Shown here in pieces: positions 1 to 6,855 of a stretch of DNA of 18,503 bases (positions within the stretch are counted from its first letter, which is position 1; each line of letters begins with the position of its first letter). The translations under genes and the position numbers were made by a program. Under the pieces are notes generated by a model, which was not told where the DNA came from, did not search any database, and was given only the letters and a program-made list of their open reading frames with translations. The stretch is from S144-45 sp015494035 (GTDB lineage: Bacteria > Pseudomonadota > Gammaproteobacteria > Xanthomonadales > Marinicellaceae): assembly GCA_027057345.1 (NCBI GenBank), contig JALUIX010000143.1, positions 1 to 18,503 on the forward strand, given 5' to 3'.

Positions 1-944
1 GTCTGTTCTTGCTGGTGGTGCTGCCACCAGAACCAGCCGCCGAAAGCCAGCGCCAAAATCCCCAACAGCCACCACCAGCGCGCCGTGGAGGAGTTTTTTT
101 CGGCCCCGTTGTTATCGTCCTGCTGCCGGCTTTTGGTCACCAGCAGGTCCTCCAGTTCCAGGCGCACCGGTGGCAGGTTGCCGTAGTTTTCGCTGTGTTG
201 CAGTTCGTCGGCGTAGAGAAAGTGGATTTTGTCCAGCACGTCCTGCAGTTGGTCACGCAGACGTTCCGACGGGCTGCCCTTGATCAGCACCGCCAGATAG
301 GCTTGCGGCCCGTCGATAATCCACAGCTGATATTCGCCCAGCTCGGCGCTGCGCAGGCGCTTGCCCGAGTCACTGGCCAGGGTGTCGGAAACAAAGTCGC
401 CGATGGCCGTCAGCATGGCGGAAAAAGCGTCCTTGTCGCGGGCCAGTTCTTCTTCATGGCCGGCGTATTCGATCAACAGGCCGCTGTCTTTGTCGATCAG
501 AAAGACGTGCTGCACCTGGTATTCCACGGTGTTCAGAAACACCAACTCGGCAAAAGGCACGCCGGTTTTCCAGGCCTGCCAGCGCCAGCGCAGGGCTTTG
601 GGGGACAGGCCCAGCTCCAGCACGCGGTTGATGTCCGCCATGAGTTTTTTGATGGAAGCGCTCACTGAGGCCCGGATCATGGGGCCGATGACCGGCACAA
701 ACGCATCGATGATGGTGCGTTGCTCGCGTTTCAGCGCGGTTTTCAGCCCTTCGCCAATGGGTTTGGCCAGAACGGCCCGGTAGCTTGGGTCGTTTTTCCA
801 AGCCTGGTTGGTGGACTTGGCCAGTACCTGCGCGACTTCTTCACCGAAGCGGTCGGATTCCAGCACCCGTTCGCGCAGTTGCTGTAGCAATGCCAGCTCG
901 TCGGCCAGCAGCAGTTGTTTGATTTTGTCGCTTTCGGAGCTCAT
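1..944 (-). CDS. OmpA-type envelope protein, N-terminal part with roadblock-like cytoplasmic region (partial)
   Basis: Open frame from an ATG at 944 to the window edge with no stop: 314 N-terminal residues. Residues 1-115 are charged and mostly helical. Residues 119-137 hold the segment LRWRWQAWKTGVPFAELVF, which I recognise from a family of OmpA-family proteins with a long cytoplasmic head. Residues about 140-245 alternate strands and helices (VFLIDKDSGLLIEY, then a helix, then QLWIIDGPQAYLAVLIKG), like a roadblock/LC7 fold; this fold call is inference. A basic-flanked hydrophobic helix rich in Trp lies at about 290-307, so the missing C-terminus should be periplasmic. From family knowledge it is expected to be an OmpA peptidoglycan-binding domain, not visible here. 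The start lies 32 nt after the coiled-coil gene and has no clear Shine-Dalgarno; a ten-codon ORF overlaps it. No enzymatic motif is visible. The function of this family is not established to my knowledge. Confidence 0.75.
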   Translation of the reverse strand, partial: MSSESDKIKQLLLADELALLQQLRERVLESDRFGEEVAQVLAKSTNQAWKNDPSYRAVLAKPIGEGLKTALKREQRTIIDAFVPVIGPMIRASVSASIKKLMADINRVLELGLSPKALRWRWQAWKTGVPFAELVFLNTVEYQVQHVFLIDKDSGLLIEYAGHEEELARDKDAFSAMLTAIGDFVSDTLASDSGKRLRSAELGEYQLWIIDGPQAYLAVLIKGSPSERLRDQLQDVLDKIHFLYADELQHSENYGNLPPVRLELEDLLVTKSRQQDDNNGAEKNSSTARWWWLLGILALAFGGWFWWQHHQQEQ

Positions 945-973
945 GCGCGCCACAGCCGGGGCAGGCGTTTCAT
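941..973 (-). other. Ten-codon ORF bridging the coiled-coil and OmpA-type genes
   Basis: An ATG at 973, three bases after the TAA of the coiled-coil gene, opens a frame encoding MKRLPRLWRA. Its TGA overlaps the ATG of the OmpA-type gene as ATGA. It could pass terminating ribosomes to the next start, which lacks its own clear Shine-Dalgarno. This is seen only as sequence geometry and could be chance. Confidence 0.25.
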
Positions 974-976
974 GCC

Positions 977-1423
977 TTAATCGGCCAATTTGCCGGCCAG
1001 TTCATTCAGCCACTTGGCCAGTTCATTGCGGTCGGTCTTGCGGTCATCCAACCGGCTGACTTCGCTATCCAGCTGTTGTTGGAGGTCAGCTTCGGTTTCG
1101 GTGATTTTGCGGTTCAGCTGCTTGTCCAGCTGCTGGATTTCTTCGGCCAGCGCGTTGGCCGTTTCTTGCTGTTCCTGCTTGAGGGATTTATCCAGGCTGT
1201 CCAGACGTTGACTGATGTGAGTATTCAACTGATCGATGGCCTGCCCCAGTTCCGTGATCTTGTCTTGCATCTGTGCTTCCAGGCTGGCGAAGCGCTGCTG
1301 GAATTCACGCAGGTGCTGGCCAAACAGGATATCGCGAATTTGATCCACGGAATCCTGGCTTGGGGCGGTTTCGGGGGCGATGTGTTGGGCCTGGTTTTTA
1401 TTTGCCATTTTTTTATTTGCCAT
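977..1423 (-). CDS. Coiled-coil protein paired with the OmpA-type gene
   Basis: 148-aa soluble protein, highly charged and Gln/Glu/Leu-rich, with no signal peptide or membrane helix. Residues about 25-48 (IRDILFGQHLREFQQRF) form a head segment that I recognise from short coiled-coil proteins encoded beside OmpA-type genes. Residues about 45-130 are a nearly continuous heptad-like coiled coil. The C-terminus (DRNELAKWLNELAGKLAD) again looks like a conserved amphipathic helix. The ATG at 1423 is preferred because GGAG sits 5 nt upstream. An in-frame GTG at 1450 would add nine residues but would place that GGAG inside the gene. It is the first gene of a two-gene or longer unit behind a promoter candidate at 1483-1510. 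A structural or adaptor role for its neighbour is inference; no function is known to me. Confidence 0.72.
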   Translation of the reverse strand: MANKKMANKNQAQHIAPETAPSQDSVDQIRDILFGQHLREFQQRFASLEAQMQDKITELGQAIDQLNTHISQRLDSLDKSLKQEQQETANALAEEIQQLDKQLNRKITETEADLQQQLDSEVSRLDDRKTDRNELAKWLNELAGKLAD

Positions 1424-1482
1424 GGGTTCTCCGGTGGCGGCGCGGGCCACGCTGAAAAAGGGTTAACGGGGTGTTTGGCAAA

Positions 1483-1510
1483 AGTCTATCACGATTGGCG
1501 AATGAATCAA
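1483..1510 (-). promoter_or_regulatory. Sigma70-type promoter candidate for the coiled-coil/OmpA unit
   Basis: On the minus strand, TTGATT (plus 1505-1510), a 16-nt spacer and TAGACT (plus 1483-1488). A TGA just before the -10 gives an extended -10 (TGn). The 5' leader would be about 50 nt. The -35 lies inside the tandem 13-bp repeat at 1501-1526. Confidence 0.4.
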
Positions 1511-1526
1511 TCGACTGAATCAATCG
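1501..1526. repeat. Tandem 13-bp direct repeat over the -35 region
   Basis: Two adjacent 13-mers, AATGAATCAATCG (1501-1513) and ACTGAATCAATCG (1514-1526), match at 12 of 13 positions. The nearby CGATTG at 1492-1497 is the inverse of the CAATCG that ends each copy, so the unit also forms a short inverted repeat. The position over the -35 of the promoter candidate suggests an operator, which is inference. Confidence 0.55.
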
Positions 1527-1588
1527 GCGTGAGGGCCAACGAGCGTTATGGCAGGATAAAACAGAAAAAATGGGAACAGGATGAGGGC

Positions 1589-2284
1589 TCAGGCCACGTG
1601 GCGATTTTCCCGCACCATCTTGTAGCCTTGATGGTAAACAGAAATGAGTTTCCAGCCGTGACTGCCGTCCAGTTGCAGTTTCTTGCGCAAGCGGCTGATG
1701 TGGGTGTCAACGGTGCGGGTGTTGATATCCGAACGACGCACCCAGATGGTTTCCAGCAGGCTTTTGCGTGACACCAGCCGTCCAGGATTCTTGAAAAAAT
1801 GCACGCACAGGTCGAATTCCTTGGCCGTCAGTGAAACGGGTTCACCATTGAGGGCAATGCGGCCTTCCTGCGGATCAATTTCATAGGGCGAGGTGTCATC
1901 CAGGCTGGGTTTCTGGTTTTTGTTGTAGCGGCGGCTCACGGCCGTGAGTCGTGCCAGCAGTTCACCCTGGGTGATGGGCTTGGCAATGTAGTCATCGGCA
2001 CCCTGGGTGAGGGCTTCCACCATGTCATTTTCATCGGCTCGGGCGGAAAGGAAAATCACCGGGATATCATCGTAGCGGCTGGCCTTGATCCAGTGCAGCA
2101 CGTCCATGCCGTCAATCACCGGCAGGTTCCAGTCCAGCAGGGCGACATCCGGCAAGTCAAAGGGAATGCGACGAATGAACTCACGCCCGGTATCGAACAC
2201 CTGGCACTCGTGGCCATGTTCTTCCAGCCACAGCTTGTATAGCTGGGCCTGATCCGGATCGTCTTCCAGGATAAATATTTTCAT
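1589..2284 (-). CDS. OmpR/PhoB-family response regulator
   Basis: 231-aa two-domain transcription factor. The receiver domain (1-120) has the full phosphorylation set: acidic pair D8/D9, phosphoacceptor D51 in LLDWNLP, S80 in FLSAR and K102 in IAKP. After a short linker, the C-terminal winged helix (about 135-228) contains LTAKEFDLCVHFF, the recognition-helix region INTRTVDTHISRLRKKL, and a closing GYKMV wing. This is an OmpR architecture; there is no AAA+ or Fis domain, so it is not NtrX. No histidine kinase adjoins it; the nearest is the NtrY-like kinase 1.7 kb upstream. A 105-nt gap with its own promoter candidate separates it from the aldehyde dehydrogenase gene. No good Shine-Dalgarno precedes the ATG. 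Target genes are unknown. Confidence 0.9.
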   Translation of the reverse strand: MKIFILEDDPDQAQLYKLWLEEHGHECQVFDTGREFIRRIPFDLPDVALLDWNLPVIDGMDVLHWIKASRYDDIPVIFLSARADENDMVEALTQGADDYIAKPITQGELLARLTAVSRRYNKNQKPSLDDTSPYEIDPQEGRIALNGEPVSLTAKEFDLCVHFFKNPGRLVSRKSLLETIWVRRSDINTRTVDTHISRLRKKLQLDGSHGWKLISVYHQGYKMVRENRHVA

Positions 2285-2323
2285 GCGTCGATAAGTGAGT
2301 GTCTGCTTGTGAATAATTGTGCC

Positions 2324-2352
2324 ATTAAAGCACTATGCTGACAAGCATTCAA
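2324..2352 (-). promoter_or_regulatory. Sigma70-type promoter candidate for the response regulator, with dyad in the spacer
   Basis: Minus strand: TTGAAT (plus 2347-2352), exactly 17 nt, then TTTAAT (plus 2324-2329), 9 of 12 consensus matches. The spacer overlaps a short dyad, ATGCT-N4-AGCAT (plus 2335-2348), a plausible site for a repressor or for autoregulation. The leader would be about 33 nt. Confidence 0.45.
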
Positions 2353-2389
2353 ATAGTCGCCCTGTCAAGCCCGGTCACAGGCCGATTGT

Positions 2390-3793
2390 TCACAGGCGGG
2401 CCAGCCAGTCGATCAGCCGCCTTTTCCAGGCCGTGTATGGCGGGCGAATGAGGCCGTTGGCATTGAGTCGGGATTGGTAATACACCGGTTTCAGGTGGCT
2501 GAAGGTGTCAAAACCGGCCTGACCGTGGTAACGCCCGAGGCCGCTTTCACCCACGCCGCCAAAGGGCAGGTTGTCCTGGGCAAACTGGACCAGGGTTTCG
2601 TTGACACTGAGGCTGCCAGAAAGGGTTTCGCGCTGAATCCGGCGAATTGCCGCCGGTTGTGAACCGTAAAAGTACAGCGTCAGCGGATGGGGCCGCTGCT
2701 TGACGAAGGCTGTCTTGGCCTGCAAGCCCGCGCGGGCCAGTAGTGGCAAAATGGGGCCGAAAATCTCCTCGCGCATCAGTGCGCTGTCCACCGGTGGCTC
2801 ACGCACCAGCACGGGAGGGAAAATCCGCTGTTGCCGGTGTGCCTCGGTAATTGGGCCCAGCGGCCAGTGCAGGGATTCTGGCGGCAGTTCCGCCAGCAGT
2901 TTTTCCAGCCGTTGAAAATGCCGCTGATTGATGATGGCCGTGTAATCCGGGTTGTTCAGCACATCGCCGGGATAAAGGCTTTGACAGCCGTTCCTGGCCG
3001 CGTCCAGCACGGCCTGAGTCTGGTTGGGTTCTGCCAGCAGGTAGTCCGGCGCAATGCAGGTTTGTCCGGCATTGAACAATTTGCCGGCCATGACGCTGCG
3101 CATGACTCGTGCCGGCTTGGCATCGGCTTCAAGAATCACTGGCGACTTGCCGCCCAGCTCCAGGGTCACGGGCGTCAGTTGGCAGGCGGCCGACTGCATC
3201 ACCTTACGGCCCACGGCGGTGGAACCGGTAAACAACAGGTGACCAAAAGGCAGGCTGGTAAAAGCCGCTGCGGTGTCGGCCTGGCCTTCGACCACAACCA
3301 CTTCGTCCGGGCCAAACGCTTCTGCCAGTATGGTGCGCAGGACGGCATTGGTTTGGGGGGTCAACTCCGAAGGTTTCAGCATCACCCGGTTGCCGGCAGC
3401 CACCGCGGCCACCAGTGGGCACAAGGCCAGATTGACCGGGTAATTCCAGGGCGAAATCACCCCCACCACCCCCAGGGGTTGTGGCACCAGGCGGGCCTTG
3501 GAAGGCCAGAATTTAACCCCCACTGGCACCGGCCGCGGTTGCGCCCAGCGCGTGAGCTTTTTCTGGCTGTGCTGGATGTCGGACAACACCAGGGCGATAT
3601 CCGCCAGACGGGTTTCAGCCTCGGCCCGGCGGCCAAAATCGGTGTTAACGGCAGCCACCAGCTTATCGCTGTGGGTTTTCAGAGCCCGGTGCAGGGCGCG
3701 TAGGCGTTGCCGGCGTTCGTCCAGCGAAAGGGGTGCGGCCTGCCGCAGGCGTTCAAATCGCTGGCGTAGTTCAGAAGGGTTGGGGTTTTTCAT
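2390..3793 (-). CDS. Aldehyde dehydrogenase, ALDH3 / coniferyl-aldehyde-dehydrogenase type
   Basis: 467-aa NAD(P)+-dependent aldehyde dehydrogenase oxidising an aldehyde to a carboxylic acid. Visible landmarks: SPWNYP with N117, LKPSE with K140, the cofactor loop FTGSTAVG at about 188-195, general base E212 in LELGGKSP, catalytic C246 in NAGQTCIAPD, and EEIFGPILP further on. All active-site residues are present. Length and the SPWNYPV/LCPLVAAVAAGN region fit the short ALDH3 group often labelled coniferyl aldehyde dehydrogenase; the actual substrate (aromatic or fatty aldehyde) cannot be told. The C-terminus ends in a basic, Trp-containing amphipathic stretch that might touch membranes, as in fatty ALDHs. 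The start ATG overlaps the end of the DUF2007 gene by 23 nt, with AGGA 8 nt upstream, so translation is probably coupled. Confidence 0.88.
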   Translation of the reverse strand: MKNPNPSELRQRFERLRQAAPLSLDERRQRLRALHRALKTHSDKLVAAVNTDFGRRAEAETRLADIALVLSDIQHSQKKLTRWAQPRPVPVGVKFWPSKARLVPQPLGVVGVISPWNYPVNLALCPLVAAVAAGNRVMLKPSELTPQTNAVLRTILAEAFGPDEVVVVEGQADTAAAFTSLPFGHLLFTGSTAVGRKVMQSAACQLTPVTLELGGKSPVILEADAKPARVMRSVMAGKLFNAGQTCIAPDYLLAEPNQTQAVLDAARNGCQSLYPGDVLNNPDYTAIINQRHFQRLEKLLAELPPESLHWPLGPITEAHRQQRIFPPVLVREPPVDSALMREEIFGPILPLLARAGLQAKTAFVKQRPHPLTLYFYGSQPAAIRRIQRETLSGSLSVNETLVQFAQDNLPFGGVGESGLGRYHGQAGFDTFSHLKPVYYQSRLNANGLIRPPYTAWKRRLIDWLARL

Positions 3794-4013
3794 ACCAATG
3801 GTCCTGTAAGATTTCCATGGCCCGGTCGCGATCCTCGGCCACTACCATAACTTTGACCGGCTGATCCAGGGGCAGCTCACCCAGTCCACCGGCCAGGTAT
3901 TGGCCCGTTACCTGGGCGGGGATGCCGTGGTGATTGAGCAATTCCTTCACCAGCCACGCTTCGGTAAACTGGTTGCTGCGAAAGACGGTGGCGATGTCTG
4001 GCGGTGAGCGCAT
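3771..4013 (-). CDS. DUF2007 small protein (putative signal-transducing protein)
   Basis: 80-aa soluble protein. The opening (ATVFRSNQFTEAWLVKELL), a middle Gly-Leu turn and the closing VMVVAEDRDRAMEIL fit the DUF2007 family, compact ferredoxin-like domains sometimes called putative prokaryotic signal-transducing proteins; no biochemical role is firmly known. The ATG at 4013 is chosen because AGGAGG lies 9 nt upstream, inside the last codons of the histidine kinase gene. An in-frame TTG at 4022 abuts that AGGAGG and cannot be the start. It begins 5 nt after the kinase stop and its end overlaps the aldehyde dehydrogenase start by 23 nt. Its place straight after a sensor kinase is compatible with a signalling role, but that is only suggestive. 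Confidence 0.82.
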   Translation of the reverse strand: MRSPPDIATVFRSNQFTEAWLVKELLNHHGIPAQVTGQYLAGGLGELPLDQPVKVMVVAEDRDRAMEILQDHWYEKPQPF

Positions 4014-4018
4014 GGGCT

Positions 4019-6220
4019 TCAACCTCCTGGGGGCGTGGGGGACGGGTGGTCGCTGGCCGCTGGCGCATGCACCGGCAGGCGGATTTCCACCACCGCCCCG
4101 CCATCGGGGTGATTATAGGCGCGAATCAGGCCACCATGTTCCTCGACTATTTTCTTGACGATGGCCAGGCCCAGGCCAGAACCGCCGGTTTTGGTGGTGA
4201 CGTAAGGCTCAAACAGGTGATCCAGCAGTTGTTCGTCAAAGCCGTGGCCGTGGTCTCGAATGGTCAACAGCAGGGTTTGGCCATGATCGTCATCGCGCAC
4301 CCGGGTGCTGATGGCAATGCGCGATTCGTTGCCCGGCTGGCTTTCCTGGGCGTTCTTGATCAGATTGGTCAGCAGCTGCTGGATGCGGTTCTTGTCCAGC
4401 AGCAAAACCGGCTCAGGTTCGCTCAGGTGCAGCGAGAAGCGAATGCCCGGGTGAGATAGCGAGTAGAAATTAACCGCTTCGGTGATCAGCTGGTTAAGGC
4501 CGCCGGGCTCCCGTTTCAACTGCGGCGCCTTGGCGTAATCGGAAAAGGCGTTGACCAGGGTCTTGAGCGTTTCCACCTGCGAAATAATGGTGCCGGTGGT
4601 GCGGTTCATGATCTCGGCGTCTTCCGGTGGCATGCGCGACAGAAAACGCAGGCGCAGGCGTTCGGCCGAAAGCTGGATCGGCGTCAGCGGGTTTTTGACT
4701 TCATGCGCCAGGCGTCGTGCCACTTCACCCCAGGCCGCGTCGCGTTGGGCCTGATTAAGCACGGTTTCGTCATCAAAAACCACCACCAGACCGCCCTCCT
4801 CCTGTTCACGCTCGGGAATCCGGCTGCCACGCACCACCAGGATGCGGCGAAAGGAATCCTCGGCCAGCAACACTTCCTGTTGCCATTCGTCAGCGCGGTC
4901 TTCGAGCTTTTTCAGAATCAACTCCACCAGCGGCTGCAGGGCACGGTTCTTGTGCGAAAGGAATTCCAGATTCTGGTTCAGCAGGTCTTTCAGATCCAGG
5001 TGTAAAATGGCGGAGGCGGCCTGGTTGGCCATCAGGATGCGCTGGTTCTTGTCGATGCTAAGCACGCCGCTGGACAGGTGGGCCAGCACGCTTTGCAGGT
5101 ACCAGCGTTGCGATTCAGCCTCCACTTGCGACCGGTGCGCCAGGGCGCTAGAGGCGGCCAGCTGCGATGACATGGTGTTAAAAGATTTGACCAGAAACCC
5201 CAGCTCATCGTCGGTTTCCACCGGAATCTTGTGCCCGAACTCACCTTTGGCGATGGACTGGGTGGCTTCGCTTAACAGGCGCACTGGCGCCACCAGTTGT
5301 CGCGCGGCGGAAAAGGCGCGTAACAGCGCCAGCAACACGCTCAGCAACAAAACGATGGTCAGAATAATGATAAAGGTCTGTTTGACCTGGGTGCGCTGAT
5401 AAGCCTGCCGTTTGTAGTCGTGATAGGTGGCTTCGATGTTGTTGACCAGGGCACTGTAAGCCGGCGGCACCACAAACAGGGCCTGCACAAAACGCTGCCG
5501 CCTTGAAATCCGCAACGGGTCCGGGTCCACCGGCACCAAGGTACGGATTTGCAGGCCATTCTCGGCCGGTTCCACCCGGGCATAAGGCTGGCCGCTGCGG
5601 GCGTTTTGCAGGGCCTGCTGGGGCGGCAGGCTGGTTTTCAGGGAAAAAGGATCGAGGTTGCTGTTGGCTAGCACCGTGCCGGAGTCATCCAGCAGGCTCA
5701 GGCTGGTGGCGCCACCGGCATCGTCCAGCAGGCTGTCGAGCCGGATGACCTGTGCGGCTGGGCTCATATTGGCCAGTTCACGCGCCAGGCGTTTGCTGAT
5801 GGCCAGGTTGCGGCGGGTCTGGGTTTCCAGAAAAATCTGCCCCAGCGAGAGGGAGTCACGCAGGGCTTTTTCGGTTTCGCTGCTGAACCAGCTGTCCACG
5901 TAGCGGTCCACGAACTGGTTGGCAAACAGGTAAAGGATCAGTACCGGTGGCAGTGACAGGGCAATAAACGTCGTTACCATGCGGGTGGTGAGGCGGATTC
6001 CCGGTTCGTTCTGTTTGCGTTTGAAATACAGCCAGACCAGCCGCTGGATGATCACCAGAGAGAGCAAGGCCACGGCCAGCACAGAGGCGCCAAACAGCCA
6101 CAGGTAAACGCGGTTGAACTGTTCCCGGCCCTGGATGGCTTCGCCCAGCCAGTACAGGGCAGCCAGTAACAGGGCGATAATGCCAAAGGGCAATAGTGAC
6201 CTTTTCAGCACGTGCTTCAT
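4019..6220 (-). CDS. NtrY-like membrane sensor histidine kinase
   Basis: 733-aa sensor kinase. Three N-terminal membrane helices (about 9-27, 41-62, 84-101) precede an extracytoplasmic sensing region (about 102-280), a fourth helix (about 282-300), HAMP (about 300-355) and PAS (about 375-485). The HisKA domain carries phospho-accepting H506 in RRLAHEVKNPLTP. The ATPase domain shows the N box LTNLIKNAQES, G1 DHGHGF, and G2 GGSGLGLAIVKKI. This four-helix plus HAMP-PAS layout is typical of NtrY (nitrogen/redox or envelope sensing). In many proteobacteria NtrX, a sigma54-type regulator, follows; here a DUF2007 gene follows instead. The ATG overlaps the DUF4390 stop as ATGA, so the two are translationally coupled. 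The HK:H-E-x-K-N-P motif is intact, so it should be active. Signal and partner regulator are unknown. Confidence 0.9.
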   Translation of the reverse strand: MKHVLKRSLLPFGIIALLLAALYWLGEAIQGREQFNRVYLWLFGASVLAVALLSLVIIQRLVWLYFKRKQNEPGIRLTTRMVTTFIALSLPPVLILYLFANQFVDRYVDSWFSSETEKALRDSLSLGQIFLETQTRRNLAISKRLARELANMSPAAQVIRLDSLLDDAGGATSLSLLDDSGTVLANSNLDPFSLKTSLPPQQALQNARSGQPYARVEPAENGLQIRTLVPVDPDPLRISRRQRFVQALFVVPPAYSALVNNIEATYHDYKRQAYQRTQVKQTFIIILTIVLLLSVLLALLRAFSAARQLVAPVRLLSEATQSIAKGEFGHKIPVETDDELGFLVKSFNTMSSQLAASSALAHRSQVEAESQRWYLQSVLAHLSSGVLSIDKNQRILMANQAASAILHLDLKDLLNQNLEFLSHKNRALQPLVELILKKLEDRADEWQQEVLLAEDSFRRILVVRGSRIPEREQEEGGLVVVFDDETVLNQAQRDAAWGEVARRLAHEVKNPLTPIQLSAERLRLRFLSRMPPEDAEIMNRTTGTIISQVETLKTLVNAFSDYAKAPQLKREPGGLNQLITEAVNFYSLSHPGIRFSLHLSEPEPVLLLDKNRIQQLLTNLIKNAQESQPGNESRIAISTRVRDDDHGQTLLLTIRDHGHGFDEQLLDHLFEPYVTTKTGGSGLGLAIVKKIVEEHGGLIRAYNHPDGGAVVEIRLPVHAPAASDHPSPTPPGG

Positions 6221-6855
6221 GGGGTTTTTTCCCCTACACCCTGGCTGCCCGGTGGCCTTTCCACCGAACCGGCGGCAGACGTTGTAGGCAAGGCAAACCG
6301 CCGCCAGCCGGTGTCCAGGGACCAGGCGCTGTTGAGCAGGGTGGGCAGTTGCATGGCCGCGGGCAAGGCACCAGTGTCCAGTCGCAGGCGAATTTCAACC
6401 GCATCGGCCGATGCGCGTTGCGGCAGCTGCAATGGCGCCAGTTGGCCCATCTGCTGCCAAAGGTTGTCCAGGCGCAAAAAGCCGCGCTGCTGGCCGTTAT
6501 CGAGGTTTTTCAGCAGGTACTGTTTGCTGAGGGAAAAATAGCGTACTTCCAGGTTGTGGCGCTGGCTTTCCAGCACCGTGTCCCACCACAGGGGGATATT
6601 TTTCAGTAAGCGCCCCTTGAGTTGGAAACGCAGGGCCACTCCGCTGTGAATGGCTTCGAGCACCGGAGCTTCCACCTGCCAGCGGAAAACCGGGGTCACT
6701 TCCCACAACGGGCCGCGGGGAAGGATGCTGGCTGACTCGATGCTCACTTCCGAGGTACGACCTGGCAGGGGTATCACGAAAAGAAACAGCAACAAACAGC
6801 CCAACACAGACTGTGTGAAGCCGGTGAACACGGGGCGTGGCCGGGAATCAGTCAT
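6217..6855 (-). CDS. DUF4390 exported protein
   Basis: 212-aa protein with a basic N-terminus followed by a hydrophobic segment (about 15-31, SVLGCLLLFLFVIPLPG) that reads as a signal peptide or anchor, so the rest is probably periplasmic. The body contains the FRWQVEAPVLEAI.SGVALRF and IPLWWDTV segments of the DUF4390 family, beta-rich and of unknown function. This family regularly sits between rsmB and an NtrY-type kinase, as here, which suggests it may assist or feed signals to the kinase; that is inference from gene order. It overlaps rsmB by 8 nt at its start and the kinase by 4 nt (ATGA) at its end. The C-terminal 20 residues are Gly/Pro-rich and likely disordered. Confidence 0.85.
   Translation of the reverse strand: MTDSRPRPVFTGFTQSVLGCLLLFLFVIPLPGRTSEVSIESASILPRGPLWEVTPVFRWQVEAPVLEAIHSGVALRFQLKGRLLKNIPLWWDTVLESQRHNLEVRYFSLSKQYLLKNLDNGQQRGFLRLDNLWQQMGQLAPLQLPQRASADAVEIRLRLDTGALPAAMQLPTLLNSAWSLDTGWRRFALPTTSAAGSVERPPGSQGVGEKTP

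Noticed and set aside
9..668. 219-codon plus-strand frame at the left edge
   Set aside because: Opposite the OmpA-type gene, whose open frame runs to the edge and matches a recognised family; the plus-strand product is a composition artefact.
1527..1588. Terminator after the response regulator gene
   Set aside because: A weak stem around GCCATAACG/CGTTGGC is visible, but it has a bulge and no T tract.
1589..2284. The OmpR-type regulator as the missing NtrX
   Set aside because: It has a winged-helix output and no AAA+ or Fis domain, so it is not an NtrX orthologue even if it might receive signals from the kinase.
4014..4022. TTG start for the DUF2007 gene at 4022
   Set aside because: It directly abuts the AGGAGG, leaving no spacing; the ATG at 4013 has ideal 9-nt spacing.
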